A stretch of 64,000 nt of DNA from Pseudochrobactrum asaccharolyticum (GCF_003314995.1 NZ_QNRH01000002.1:186001-250000), one strand, 5' to 3'. Shown: positions 9,105 through 19,977, counted from the stretch's first letter. A program made the numbers and translations. Notes: a model not told the origin generated them from the letters alone.

Positions 9105-9890
9105 ATGATGCCGGTACATTTCAGACGTTTTTCGTTGCCTATACTGGCACTGGCCATCACTGTTATCGCCATGCATCCGGCAACTGCCACTGTGCCGCCC
9201 GGCGGCACAGAATATCTCAATAAAGCCTTGCAAGGATTTATTGTCCGGCTGGAAAAAACCACAGAAACAAAATTGCCGCCACGCTTATCCAACACGGAAG
9301 ATGCAAAGGTGCTCGAAGCCCTGTGGAATGTACCTGCAATCATTGGACAGGCGCCTTATAAAGCCACAGATCTGCCGGTTCTGATGGATATTATGCAGCA
9401 GCAGGCGCAGATCACAACGGCTTATACGCAATTCTCACCAGACCCGCAGAAACAGGCTGACACCAAGAGCAACAGTATCGCTTTTCAGGATGAAATCATC
9501 CGTTCGACTGCAGCAATGATCAGCTTTATCAGCGCGACACTCGAAGCAGCAGGTGATTACGCATCCTCTGCGCCAGCCGACAAAAACGGCAAAGCGCAAA
9601 CGGATGCAATTCTGAAATTACGCCTTGGGCTTCAACAAGTTATCAATGGCTCCGCACTGATGCTGAGCAATCCTGACCTCAATGCCCATAATCAGGAAAG
9701 ACTGGCTCAGGCACTTGCTGATAATGCGACGATCATTGCCGCTTCTATCTCCTTGCAAGATCGCACAATGCTAAGCAATATTGTGAAAGGTGCCAAACCG
9801 GTTTTGCGTGAGACTGCCCGCCAGTCCGCAGATCAGTTTATCGCCACCATGGGAAATAAAGACTGCTCCGGCCTCTGTGCATTGCATTAA
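9105..9890 (+). CDS. Exported protein of unknown function
   Basis: 261 residues, no family recognised. The first 28 or so residues form a clear Sec signal peptide (basic FRR, hydrophobic LPILALAITVIA, then PATA as a likely cleavage site). The mature part appears mostly helical, rich in Ala, Gln and Asn, and ends in a short segment with two cysteines (KDCSGLCALH) that could form a disulfide. The start at 9105 is preferred because GAGAGA precedes it and the signal peptide then begins at the N-terminus. The next gene, a membrane alpha/beta-hydrolase, begins 20 bases downstream, so they are probably co-transcribed. The upstream region is shared with bioB and carries BioR-like boxes. Confidence 0.8.
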   Translation: MMPVHFRRFSLPILALAITVIAMHPATATVPPGGTEYLNKALQGFIVRLEKTTETKLPPRLSNTEDAKVLEALWNVPAIIGQAPYKATDLPVLMDIMQQQAQITTAYTQFSPDPQKQADTKSNSIAFQDEIIRSTAAMISFISATLEAAGDYASSAPADKNGKAQTDAILKLRLGLQQVINGSALMLSNPDLNAHNQERLAQALADNATIIAASISLQDRTMLSNIVKGAKPVLRETARQSADQFIATMGNKDCSGLCALH

Positions 9891-9910
9891 AAAATAAGGG
9901 AAAATAGCTA

Positions 9911-11569
9911 ATGAAGCCCCTCTGGCTGGAAAAATTCTGGAACTCCCTGTCTCTGATCGGCATGCTGCTCGGCACTTTATTTTTTGCAGCTTCGCTCACG
10001 CCTTCACTGGTGCCGCGCCCTTTTCTGATACAGGGCGTATTGTCCGGCGCGTGTTTCGCCATCGGCTATGGCATCGGTGTTTTTCTGTTCTGGCTATGGA
10101 ATTATCTGCAACTGCCAAAGCTTAAAGGCCGCATTTCTCATGCAGTTAAAATTGCTGCAATGGCTGTCACAGTCATCACCGCTATGGTGTTCTTGTGGCA
10201 TGCGGCAGACGGGCAGAACTCCATCCGCTCCCTGATGGAACTGGAAAAGGTTGAAAGCGCACACCCGTTTAAAACCGGCCTGATCGCACTGATCACTTTT
10301 ATTATTCTGATTGCCCTTGCCCGCCTGTTTCAGCTGATCTACCGCATTTCCAGCCGTTGGCTCGATCGCTACATCCCGCCACGCCTGTCGCGCTTTACCG
10401 GCTTTCTGATTGCCGCCGTGATTTTCAGCATGGCAATTAACGGCGTGCTGTTCCGTTTTGGCCTGCATGTCATGGACTCTTCATATCGCAAAATTGATGC
10501 GCTGATGGAAGCAGAAGTGCCGCAACCGCAAGACCCGCTGAAAAGCGGCAGCGCTGCCTCGCTGGTAAAATGGGATGAACTCGGGCGCATGGGACGCAGC
10601 TATGTCAGCTCCGGACCTGATGCACAGCAGATCAGCAATTTCACCGGCCGTCCGGCACAAAATCCATTGCGTGTCTATGTGGGTTTACGCTCGGCTGAAA
10701 CCGCTAAAGAACGCGCCAAACTTGCGCTTCAGGAGATGATCCGCGTCGGCGCATTCGAGCGTTCATTACTGCTGGTGACCATCCCGACCGGCACCGGCTG
10801 GGTTGATGAGATGGGCATTGATCCGGTGGAATATCTCCATGACGGCGATATTGCGAGTGTTGCCGTGCAATATTCCTACCTCGCAAGCTGGCTCTCCCTG
10901 CTCGTCGAGCCAGGCTATGGCAGCGAAACTGCTACCGCTTTGTTTGATGAAGTTTACGATTACTGGACAAAGCTGCCGAAAGACACGCGTCCGAAACTCT
11001 ATCTCTACGGCTTGAGCCTTGGCGCGATGAACTCGCAGCTTTCATCCGAGCTGTTTCAGGTTCTCGGCGATCCGTATCAGGGCGCTTTGTGGAGCGGCCC
11101 GCCATTCACCAGCCGTTTGTGGCGCTCCATCACCAATAACCGCAATGAAGGTACGCCGGAATGGTTACCGGAATTTCGTGATGGTTCCTATGCGCGCTTT
11201 ACCAACCAGAATAATGCTTTGAAGCTGCCAAACAGTCATTGGGGCCCGATGCGGATTGTCTATCTGCAATATGCCAGTGATCCGATTGTGTTCTTTGACC
11301 CGAAAGATTTCTACCGCGAGCCGGATTGGATGAAGGCACCGCGTGGCCCTGATGTGTCTCCGCAGCTGAAATGGTATCCGGTTGTCAGCATGCTGCAACT
11401 GGCCATTGATCTGATGATGGCCACCACCACGCCAATCGGGCATGGCCATGTCTATGCGCCGCAGCATTATATTGACGCATGGGTAGAAGTAACCAATGTG
11501 AACTGGTCACAGGCAGATATTGACCGCCTGAAAGACTATTTCATCGCCAAACTGCCTAAGCCGGAATAA
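9911..11569 (+). CDS. Membrane-anchored alpha/beta-hydrolase family protein
   Basis: 552 residues. About five membrane helices occupy the first 180 residues (for example LSLIGMLLGTLFFAASL and GLIALITFIILIALA), followed by a large soluble domain. That domain has a hydrolase nucleophile elbow G-L-S-L-G around Ser369 (LYLYGLSLGAMNS), an acid candidate in QYASDPIVFF and a histidine candidate in GHGHVYAPQHY. The layout matches the uncharacterised alpha/beta-hydrolase membrane proteins common in Rhizobiales and actinobacteria (Pfam Abhydrolase_9 with its N-terminal membrane domain). Substrate unknown; an ester or lipid is likely from the family. It follows an exported protein gene by 20 bases. Confidence 0.8.
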   Translation: MKPLWLEKFWNSLSLIGMLLGTLFFAASLTPSLVPRPFLIQGVLSGACFAIGYGIGVFLFWLWNYLQLPKLKGRISHAVKIAAMAVTVITAMVFLWHAADGQNSIRSLMELEKVESAHPFKTGLIALITFIILIALARLFQLIYRISSRWLDRYIPPRLSRFTGFLIAAVIFSMAINGVLFRFGLHVMDSSYRKIDALMEAEVPQPQDPLKSGSAASLVKWDELGRMGRSYVSSGPDAQQISNFTGRPAQNPLRVYVGLRSAETAKERAKLALQEMIRVGAFERSLLLVTIPTGTGWVDEMGIDPVEYLHDGDIASVAVQYSYLASWLSLLVEPGYGSETATALFDEVYDYWTKLPKDTRPKLYLYGLSLGAMNSQLSSELFQVLGDPYQGALWSGPPFTSRLWRSITNNRNEGTPEWLPEFRDGSYARFTNQNNALKLPNSHWGPMRIVYLQYASDPIVFFDPKDFYREPDWMKAPRGPDVSPQLKWYPVVSMLQLAIDLMMATTTPIGHGHVYAPQHYIDAWVEVTNVNWSQADIDRLKDYFIAKLPKPE

Positions 11570-11576
11570 ACAAAAA

Positions 11577-11603
11577 CGGTGGCTCTGAAATACAGAGCCA
11601 CCG
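11577..11603. terminator. Hairpin between convergent operons
   Basis: Perfect 11-bp stem (CGGTGGCTCTG with its complement) and 5-base loop, 8 bases after the hydrolase stop. On the minus strand the stem is followed by five T, so it fits best as a terminator of the bkd-lpd operon; it may also end the plus-strand transcript. Confidence 0.65.
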
Positions 11604-11630
11604 GTAATAAGAGCATAACTTTAAAGTGTT

Positions 11631-11666
11631 AGAGCGCCGTGTACCAAGTATGGCACACGGCGCTCT
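11631..11666. repeat. Short palindromic repeat supplying the lpd stop codon
   Basis: A 12-bp perfect stem AGAGCGCCGTGT with its complement (extended by 2 bp past one mismatch) around a small loop. The ends AGAGC and GCTCT are shared with the longer palindromic repeats of this window. The TAG stop of the dihydrolipoamide dehydrogenase gene (11665-11667) lies at its edge, as TAGAGC on the minus strand. Confidence 0.6.
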
Positions 11667-13062
11667 AACTATGCAGATTGCGGCCAAGCGCTGTGAAAGC
11701 CGCCTCCTGAAACGCCTCGCCGCGTGTCGGATGCGCGTGAATGGTCTGCGCCACATCTTCCAGCACTGCGCCCATTTCCAATGCCAGTGCAAAACCATTG
11801 ACCAGCTCAGACACATCATGGCCGACCGCCTGTATGCCCAGCACCAGATGATTATCCGCACGTGCGGTAATACGGACAAAACCCGTCTCATCCTGCTGGG
11901 TCATGGCACGACCATTGGCCATAAACGGAAAGCTGCCGGTGACAATATCATAGCCTTGCAATTTAGCCTGATCCGGCAGCAGACCGACACTCACCACCTC
12001 AGGATCGCTGAAACAAACCGATGGGATAACCGGCTCTTCGAAAGCAGATTTCTGTCCGGCGAGATGTTCTGCCAGCATCGTTCCTTGCGCCATCGCCCGA
12101 TGTGCCAGCATCGGTTCCCCCGTCACATCGCCGATAGCCCAGACATTGAGCATAGATGTTGCGCAATGCTTATCAATGCGGACAAAAGCACCGTTCATCG
12201 CCAGATCAAGCCGTTCCAGCCCGAAACCGCTGATGTTCGGACGACGCCCGACGGCGACTAAGAACTTATCGGCCTCGACAACCACCGGCGTACCGTTGCC
12301 GTGTTCATGAACAAGCAGTGACTGTCCGTCTGCATTGAGACCCCGCGCCTCACAGCGCGTCATCACCGTAACGCCCAGAGCCGTCAGCCGCTTGCGTACC
12401 GGCATTGTCAGCTCCGCATCCCACAGCGGCAGAATACGGTCAGCCGCCTCGATAATCGTCACCTGCGAGCCAAGTTTGGCAAAAGCCGTACTCAGCTCCA
12501 ATCCGATATAACCGGCACCAATGACTGCCAGCCGTTTCGGCACCTGTTCCAGCGCCAGTGCATCTGTTGAGGAAATAACATTGCCGCCGAAAGGCAAGGC
12601 ACCGATCTGCATCGGCAGAGAACCGGTTGCCAGAACCAAATGTTTGGTGCGGATACGGGTGACGCCGGCTTTGCTATGTACCACGACAGTTTTGCCGTCG
12701 ATGATCTCCGCCGCCCCTTTCAGCACCGTGACCTTCTGCTTTTTCAACAGACCTTCAACGCCACTGGTCAGCCGCCGCACAATGGCACCTTTCCAATTAA
12801 GCGTCTTGCCCCAATCCAGTGATACATCGCCGGTGCGCAAACCAAATACAGAACCGGATTGCTGGTTCAGTGCATGGTGATATGTATCGGCCGCATGGAT
12901 CAGTGCCTTGGAAGGAATACAACCGATATTCAGGCAGGTGCCGCCCAGTTGCTCTTTCTCAACCAATATCACCGGCAATCCAAGCTGTCCGGCACGGATG
13001 GCAGCGACATAACCGGCGGGCCCGCCACCAATAATCAGCACATGTGTTGCAATATCTTCCAT
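11665..13062 (-). CDS. lpd: Dihydrolipoamide dehydrogenase (E3) of the branched-chain complex
   Basis: 465 residues. E3 reoxidises the dihydrolipoyl arm of E2, passing electrons through a disulfide and FAD to NAD+. Visible: FAD site IIGGGPAGYVAAIRAGQ, redox disulfide GGTCLNIGCIPSK, NAD site VIGAGYIGLELSTAF, second FAD motif NVWAIGDVTG and the C-terminal HAHPTRGE with the active-site His and Glu. The start at 13062 (MEDIATHV) has GAGGTG in front, and the upstream E2 stop is one base away, so the gene is coupled to bkdB. It completes the four-gene branched-chain 2-oxoacid dehydrogenase operon. Confidence 0.93.
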   Translation of the reverse strand: MEDIATHVLIIGGGPAGYVAAIRAGQLGLPVILVEKEQLGGTCLNIGCIPSKALIHAADTYHHALNQQSGSVFGLRTGDVSLDWGKTLNWKGAIVRRLTSGVEGLLKKQKVTVLKGAAEIIDGKTVVVHSKAGVTRIRTKHLVLATGSLPMQIGALPFGGNVISSTDALALEQVPKRLAVIGAGYIGLELSTAFAKLGSQVTIIEAADRILPLWDAELTMPVRKRLTALGVTVMTRCEARGLNADGQSLLVHEHGNGTPVVVEADKFLVAVGRRPNISGFGLERLDLAMNGAFVRIDKHCATSMLNVWAIGDVTGEPMLAHRAMAQGTMLAEHLAGQKSAFEEPVIPSVCFSDPEVVSVGLLPDQAKLQGYDIVTGSFPFMANGRAMTQQDETGFVRITARADNHLVLGIQAVGHDVSELVNGFALALEMGAVLEDVAQTIHAHPTRGEAFQEAAFTALGRNLHS

Positions 13063-13063
13063 C

Positions 13064-14317
13064 TCACACCTCAATGAAAAGTGTTGCGGGAACTTCAAGC
13101 AATTGCCTGATGCGGCGGATAAAAGCGGCGGCCTCATAACCATCGACCATCCGGTGATCGAAAGAGGATGACAGGTTCATCATCTTGCGCGGCACAAACT
13201 GGTTATCCTGCCATTGCGGTCGTATCGCGATGCGGTTCACCCCGATAATCGCAACTTCCGGCTGGTTGATCACCGGCGTTGTCACCAGTCCGCCAAGATC
13301 ACCAAGACTGGTGACTGTGATTGTAGAGCCGGAGAGTTCTTCGCGTTTCGCAACGCCTTCGCGCGCGGCCACAGCAAGTCGTGTGATTTCTGCAGCCATT
13401 GCCCAGAGATCCATCACTTCCGCATGATGCAGCACCGGCACCATCAATCCGGTTGGCGTTTGTGTTGCCATCCCGATATGGGCAGCCTGATGGCGGGTCA
13501 GCACCTGTGCTTCCTCATCATAAAGTGCATTCATCTGCGGAAAGTCCCGCAATGCCACGACCAGCGCGCGGAGAATAAACGGCAAGACCGTCAGTTTGCC
13601 ACGCCGCTCCGCATGGCTTGCATTGAGTGTACTGCGCAGAATTTCCAGATCAGTGACATCCACCTCTTCCACATAGGAAAAATGTGCAACTTCACGGGAG
13701 GATCTGGCCATGCGCTCAGCTATTTTACGGCGCAGTCCGGTGATTTTGATCTGCTCTGTACCATCACGCCGCTGATAGGTTGCATTCTGGGCACTGCCGC
13801 CGCTGGCTGTGAAATGGTCAAGATCATCACGGGTAATGCGTCCTGCGGGACCACTGCCTTTAACATGGGAGAGATCAATTCCCAGCTCCCGCGCCAATGC
13901 CCTGACCGCAGGGGATGCAAGCGGTTTGTCATGGGGAATGGCTGACAAAACGGACTGCACCTGCTGAACCGGTGCCGAAACCGGCATTTCCGGAATTGCT
14001 TTTGCTGGAATTGGCCTGTCAGGCGCGACGGGTGTCTGCATGGCCTGATGCGGGAATGCCTCATCAGCACCAGTACCTTCCACCTCAATCTCAACCAGCA
14101 TCGCACCAACAGCCATCACGGTTCCGGCTTCGGGGCCTGTCTCCACAATTATGCCTGCCACCGGCGACGGCACTTCCACCGTTGCCTTGTCCGTCATAAC
14201 AGCTGCCAGCACCTGATCTTCCGTGATGACATCACCAACTTTGACATGCCATTCGACAATTTCAGCCTCGGCAACGCCTTCGCCAATATCCGGCATTTTA
14301 ATGATCTTTTTCACCAT
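13064..14317 (-). CDS. bkdB: Dihydrolipoyl acyltransferase (E2), branched-chain 2-oxoacid dehydrogenase
   Basis: 417 residues. Domains in order: one lipoyl domain (residues 1-75; lipoylated Lys in VMTDKATVEV), a Pro/Ala-rich linker, a peripheral subunit-binding domain (ASPAVRALARELGIDL, around residues 135-170) and the acyltransferase domain with the catalytic SFDHRMVDG near the end. A single lipoyl domain and the E1-alpha/E1-beta neighbours are typical of the branched-chain complex rather than pyruvate dehydrogenase. The ATG directly follows the E1-beta TAA. Confidence 0.93.
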   Translation of the reverse strand: MVKKIIKMPDIGEGVAEAEIVEWHVKVGDVITEDQVLAAVMTDKATVEVPSPVAGIIVETGPEAGTVMAVGAMLVEIEVEGTGADEAFPHQAMQTPVAPDRPIPAKAIPEMPVSAPVQQVQSVLSAIPHDKPLASPAVRALARELGIDLSHVKGSGPAGRITRDDLDHFTASGGSAQNATYQRRDGTEQIKITGLRRKIAERMARSSREVAHFSYVEEVDVTDLEILRSTLNASHAERRGKLTVLPFILRALVVALRDFPQMNALYDEEAQVLTRHQAAHIGMATQTPTGLMVPVLHHAEVMDLWAMAAEITRLAVAAREGVAKREELSGSTITVTSLGDLGGLVTTPVINQPEVAIIGVNRIAIRPQWQDNQFVPRKMMNLSSSFDHRMVDGYEAAAFIRRIRQLLEVPATLFIEV

Positions 14318-15331
14318 TTATGCCTCCATTACCTGCAAAAGTGCCCGTCCGACCCGTTCCGGCCCCGGGAAATAATCCCATTCATGAGCATGCGGATAAG
14401 GGGTATCCCAGCCGGTCACCCGCAGGATCGGCGCTTCAAGATGATAGAAACAACGCTCCTGCACCTCTGCCGCCAATTGCGTACCGAAACCGGAAAGACG
14501 GGTGGCTTCATGGACAATCACACAGCGTCCGGTTTTGGCGACAGATGCCGTAATTGTATCAATATCCAGCGGCACCAGTGAACGCAGATCAATCACTTCT
14601 GCATCAATGCCGGTTTCTGAAACCGCAGCCTCTGCCACATAAACCATCGTGCCATAGGCCAGCACTGTGACGGCTGAACCTTGCCTGCGGATTGCGGCCT
14701 TACCGATCGGAATGGAATAATAGCCTTCCGGTGTTTCACTCAGAGCATGTTTTGACCACGGCACCACCGGCTGATCATAGTGACCATTGAAAGGCCCGTT
14801 ATACAGCCGTTTCGGCTCCAGAAAGATCACCGGATCATCATTTTCAATCGCCGAGATCAGCAGACCTTTGGCATCATACGGATTGGACGGAATAATCGTC
14901 TGTAGTCCGGCGACATGCGTAAACACCGCTTCGGGACTCTGACTATGGGTCTGCGCACCGAAAATACCGCCGCCGCAGGGCATGCGAATTACCATCGGTG
15001 CGGTGTAATCACCGGCAGAACGAAACCGCAGACGGGCAGCTTCTGAGACAATCTGGTCATAGGCCGGATAGACATAATCCGCGAACTGGATTTCCACGAC
15101 AGGGCGCAAGCCATAAGCGCCCATACCGACAGCAACCCCGACAATGCCGGATTCCGAAATCGGCGTATCAAAACAACGCGCCGCACCATATTTACGCTGC
15201 AGCCCTTCAGTGCAGCGAAACACCCCGCCGAAAAAGCCGACATCCTGACCGAACACGACCACCTTGTCGTCACGCTCCATCATCACATCCATCGCTTCAC
15301 GAATGGCTTCAATCATTGTCCGTTTTGGCAT
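14318..15331 (-). CDS. bkdA2: 2-oxoisovalerate dehydrogenase E1 beta subunit
   Basis: 337 residues from the ATG at 15331. With E1 alpha it forms the thiamine-diphosphate enzyme that decarboxylates 2-oxo acids of valine, leucine and isoleucine and loads the acyl group on E2. Motifs: VVVFGQDVGFFGGVFRCTEG near the N-terminus, FDTPISESGIVGVAVGMG and EIQFADYVYPAYDQ, all typical of E1-beta transketolase-like subunits. A TTG at 15337 would overlap the E1-alpha stop and has poor ribosome-site spacing, so the ATG is preferred. Confidence 0.93.
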   Translation of the reverse strand: MPKRTMIEAIREAMDVMMERDDKVVVFGQDVGFFGGVFRCTEGLQRKYGAARCFDTPISESGIVGVAVGMGAYGLRPVVEIQFADYVYPAYDQIVSEAARLRFRSAGDYTAPMVIRMPCGGGIFGAQTHSQSPEAVFTHVAGLQTIIPSNPYDAKGLLISAIENDDPVIFLEPKRLYNGPFNGHYDQPVVPWSKHALSETPEGYYSIPIGKAAIRRQGSAVTVLAYGTMVYVAEAAVSETGIDAEVIDLRSLVPLDIDTITASVAKTGRCVIVHEATRLSGFGTQLAAEVQERCFYHLEAPILRVTGWDTPYPHAHEWDYFPGPERVGRALLQVMEA

Positions 15332-15333
15332 GA

Positions 15334-16665
<1,332 letters not shown>

Positions 16666-18051
16666 CTATATTTTCGGCCAAGGCCGTTGCTGCGGACGCA
16701 ACTGTTCATAGGCATGGGCAAGCTGCAACACGCCAAGATCATCAAAACGCTGACCGATAATCTGTAAGCCGATCGGCAAACCTTTTTCCGTATAACCGCA
16801 ATTGACAGAGACAGCAGGTTGCTCCGACATATTCATGGCAACAGTGAAGGCAATATGCTCGAACGGGCGTTGCGGATCATTCAGAGGCGATGCCCATTCT
16901 GCCGGATAAGTCGGCATTGGCGCTGTCGGTGAAATAATAAAATCATAAGAACTGATTGCCGCCAGAGCCGCATTGCGCATGGCCTCGATCTGCGCGAAGC
17001 CCTGATAGACCTGCGCACCGTTCAAATCCTTGCCGCCTTCTGCCCACTGATAAATATAAGGCAGGATTTTGGCCTGATTATCCGGTGTCATTTTGGAAAT
17101 ATCGCCCCATGAGCGCACCCGCCAGAAATGATCCAGCCCGTCAATCATCTCACGAGTGAGATAGCTCGGCACTTCCTCAACAATTGCACCGGCATTGGCA
17201 AAGGCTTGCGCTGCGGCTTCTACCGCCGCTTTGACCTCAGGTTCAACGACAGAGCCAAAACCGGCATCCAGCCACAGACCGATACGCAGATCTTTGACAT
17301 CGCGCTCGAGATTCATCCAGTCAATGCGGCTGTAAGGCAGGCTCATCGGATCGCGGCGATCCGGCTTGGACAGAACTGACATATAGAGCGCGGCATCCGC
17401 AACTGTCCGTGTCATCGGGCCTGCAACACGCCCGATGAAAGGCGGATCAATCGGGATACGACCAAAAGAGGGTTTAAGCCCCACTACACCGCACCAACCA
17501 GCAGGCAGGCGGATGGAACCGCCAATATCTGTACCGATATGCAAAGGACCATAACCGGCAGCAGCGGCCGTTCCTGCCCCCGCACTTGAACCACCGGGAT
17601 TGGTTGCCAGATCCCACGGATTGCGCGCCAGCTCATGAAAACTCGACAGGCCAGACGACAACATGCCGAGATCAGGCATTGTCGTTTTACCCAAAATAAT
17701 ACCGCCGCTCTCACGGGAACGGGCAGCAGGCGGGGCATCTTTTGCCGCCGGATTAAGCGGAATGGCCGCACAGCCGAGCGGTACCGGCAGACCTTTCGTA
17801 GCGATATTCTCTTTGATCGTCAGCGGCACGCCATCAATCGGCCCGCGTTCTTCTTTCCGCTTCCAGCGGCCTTCCGACAAGGTTGCCGCAGCCAGTGCTG
17901 CCTCCGGCTCAAAAGCCCACATCGCATGAAGCTGCGGCTCGCAGCGCTCAATCCGGTCAATCACGGATTCTGCCACTTCCACCGGCGACAGCGTACCCGC
18001 CTTATAACCGGCAACCATTTCCACAGCGCTTAAATCAGCAAGCTCAGACAT
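16666..18051 (-). CDS. Amidase (amidase signature family)
   Basis: 461 residues. Hydrolyses an amide bond by a Ser-cisSer-Lys triad: Lys in TIKENIATKGLP, Ser in GGSSAGAGTAAAAG and nucleophile Ser in GTDIGGSIRLPA. The family includes 6-aminohexanoate-cyclic-dimer, indoleacetamide and peptide amidases; specificity cannot be read. No signal peptide, so cytoplasmic. The start at 18051 is chosen for its GGAG site; an ATG 12 bases upstream is weaker. It lies 88 bases behind the transporter ATPase gene 18140-18964 on the same strand, so it probably acts on what that importer brings in. Confidence 0.9.
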   Translation of the reverse strand: MSELADLSAVEMVAGYKAGTLSPVEVAESVIDRIERCEPQLHAMWAFEPEAALAAATLSEGRWKRKEERGPIDGVPLTIKENIATKGLPVPLGCAAIPLNPAAKDAPPAARSRESGGIILGKTTMPDLGMLSSGLSSFHELARNPWDLATNPGGSSAGAGTAAAAGYGPLHIGTDIGGSIRLPAGWCGVVGLKPSFGRIPIDPPFIGRVAGPMTRTVADAALYMSVLSKPDRRDPMSLPYSRIDWMNLERDVKDLRIGLWLDAGFGSVVEPEVKAAVEAAAQAFANAGAIVEEVPSYLTREMIDGLDHFWRVRSWGDISKMTPDNQAKILPYIYQWAEGGKDLNGAQVYQGFAQIEAMRNAALAAISSYDFIISPTAPMPTYPAEWASPLNDPQRPFEHIAFTVAMNMSEQPAVSVNCGYTEKGLPIGLQIIGQRFDDLGVLQLAHAYEQLRPQQRPWPKI

Positions 18052-18139
18052 ATTTGCTCCCATTTCCCTGTCTGACGCGAACCTCTTGACGGGCTTTGCT
18101 GGTCAGATGGACATTCAGTTTTTCATCATAATGCTATTG

Positions 18140-18964
18140 TCACGGTGCTTTCACCCGCATTTTACGGCGACCTGAAAATGGCTTAGGCACGGCATTCACC
18201 AGTGCTTGTGTGTAGGGATGTTGCGGGTTGTCAAAGACCTCATTGGTCGGCCCTTCCTCAACAATTCTGCCCAAGTGAATGACCGCAACCCGATCTGTAA
18301 TCACCCGCATCACGCCCAGATCGTGGCTGATAAACAAGTAAGACAGTCCGAATTGCTCCTGCAAATCCATCATCAGATTGAGCACCTGCGCCTGAATGGA
18401 CACATCAAGTGCCGACACCGGCTCATCAGCAACAATCAGTTTCGGACGCGTGATCAGGGCGCGGGCAATGGCGATACGCTGGCGCTGACCACCGGAAAAT
18501 TCATGCGGATATTTATCCGCAGCGGATGCGGGCAGGCCAACCGCCTCCAGTACCTGACGGATACGCTCCTCGCGGCTTTCTGCCGTTGTGGCATCCTCCA
18601 GTGATACAACCGGTTCTGCCAGAATACGGCGCACAGAATGGCGCGGATCGAGCGAACCATAAGGATCCTGAAAAATCGCCTGAAACTCCTTGCGCGCGGC
18701 TTTCAGCTCTGCCCGCCCCAGACTGTAGATATCCTTACCATTGATGGTCACACTACCGGATTGCGGCTTTTCCAGCCCCATCACTGAACGTGCCAATGTG
18801 GATTTGCCGGAACCGGACTCGCCGACAATGCCGAGACTTTCACCCTGCTTCAGGCTGAGGCTGACACCATGCAGCACCCGCAAATTTTGCGGCTTGGAAA
18901 GCAAGGATTGTTTTGGCAGCGTATAATCACGCACCAGATCACGCACTTCCAGAAGAGCGATCAT
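18140..18964 (-). CDS. Peptide/opine-type ABC transporter ATPase (DppF/OppF-like)
   Basis: 274 residues. Walker [11 protein letters not shown]-loop FQDPYGSLDPR, signature [11 protein letters not shown] and Walker [13 protein letters not shown] are intact, and the DppF-type C-terminal HPYTQALVNAVPKP is present. The protein ends soon after this, without the cysteine-rich tail that the partner ATPase carries. Its start overlaps the partner gene's stop by 4 bases (ATGA). Fifth gene of the SBP-B-C-D-F operon. Confidence 0.93.
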   Translation of the reverse strand: MIALLEVRDLVRDYTLPKQSLLSKPQNLRVLHGVSLSLKQGESLGIVGESGSGKSTLARSVMGLEKPQSGSVTINGKDIYSLGRAELKAARKEFQAIFQDPYGSLDPRHSVRRILAEPVVSLEDATTAESREERIRQVLEAVGLPASAADKYPHEFSGGQRQRIAIARALITRPKLIVADEPVSALDVSIQAQVLNLMMDLQEQFGLSYLFISHDLGVMRVITDRVAVIHLGRIVEEGPTNEVFDNPQHPYTQALVNAVPKPFSGRRKMRVKAP

Positions 18965-19977
18965 ACCATCACCTCATCTGTCAGCGGATGAAAACAGGCG
19001 ACCCGATGCGCCACGTCGAGAAAATCCGTATTGCCTAACGGCGGCACTGTTGCACGGCAATCCGCCTGTACAAAACGACAGCGGTCAGCAAAACCGCATT
19101 GCGGCAAACGACTGAACGGATCGGGCACCACACCGGCAATCGTGGTCAGACGCTGGCGTTTATCCGTGTTTTCCGGCTTTGGCCGCATTGTCAGACTATG
19201 GGGAGAGGCTGCAAAAAGCCCGCGCGCATAGGGATGCGCCATATGGCGGAAAACATCCTGCGTATCGCCGGTTTCAACCACGCGTCCTGCATACATCACT
19301 GCAATGCGATCTGTCATTTCCGAGACTACACCGAGATCATGGGTAATCAACAGCAGTGCCGTGCCGCTCTCATCAATCAGTTCATCCAGCAGATCAAGAA
19401 TTTGTGCCTGCACGGTGACGTCCAGCGCCGTGGTCGGCTCGTCAGCGATCAGCAGTTCCGGCTCGCAGGCCAGTGCCATGGCGATCATCACGCGCTGGCG
19501 CTGACCACCGGATAATTGGTGCGGATAAAGCTCCAGATCAAAACGCGGGGCAGCAAGACCGACACGATCCAGCAATCGCCGTGCTGTCTTATCGGCATCG
19601 GCACGGTTTTCTCTCAGATGCAGTCGACGGCCTTCACTGATCTGTGCACCGATGGTTTTGATCGGATTCAGCGCCGTCATCGGCTCCTGAAAAATCATCG
19701 CCATCTGCCTGCCGCGCATCGTGCAATGGGCAGCCTCTGAGATCGTCGTCAGATCCTGCCCGTCAAAGCGCAGGGTTCCGCTTAAAGCCATACGATGCGG
19801 CAGCAGCCCCATGACAGCCAATGCAGTGATGGATTTGCCGGAGCCGGATTCCCCGACAATACCCAGACGCTCACCACGGTTTAATGTCAGCGTGATGCCG
19901 GACAGAATTTCGGCTTGCCTGCCTCCGGCTTGCAAATGCACGCCCAGATCACGGATTTCGAGAAGCGGTGTGGTCAT
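18961..19977 (-). CDS. Peptide/opine-type ABC transporter ATPase (DppD/OppD-like)
   Basis: 338 residues. Walker [19 protein letters not shown], signature [12 protein letters not shown] and Walker [12 protein letters not shown] are complete. The C-terminal part contains the four-cysteine pattern [14 protein letters not shown] with a later VACFHP, conserved in this ATPase subfamily and reported to hold an iron-sulfur cluster in some members. It overlaps both neighbours by 4 bases. It pairs with the shorter ATPase downstream to drive import by the two permeases upstream. Confidence 0.93.
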   Translation of the reverse strand: MTTPLLEIRDLGVHLQAGGRQAEILSGITLTLNRGERLGIVGESGSGKSITALAVMGLLPHRMALSGTLRFDGQDLTTISEAAHCTMRGRQMAMIFQEPMTALNPIKTIGAQISEGRRLHLRENRADADKTARRLLDRVGLAAPRFDLELYPHQLSGGQRQRVMIAMALACEPELLIADEPTTALDVTVQAQILDLLDELIDESGTALLLITHDLGVVSEMTDRIAVMYAGRVVETGDTQDVFRHMAHPYARGLFAASPHSLTMRPKPENTDKRQRLTTIAGVVPDPFSRLPQCGFADRCRFVQADCRATVPPLGNTDFLDVAHRVACFHPLTDEVMV

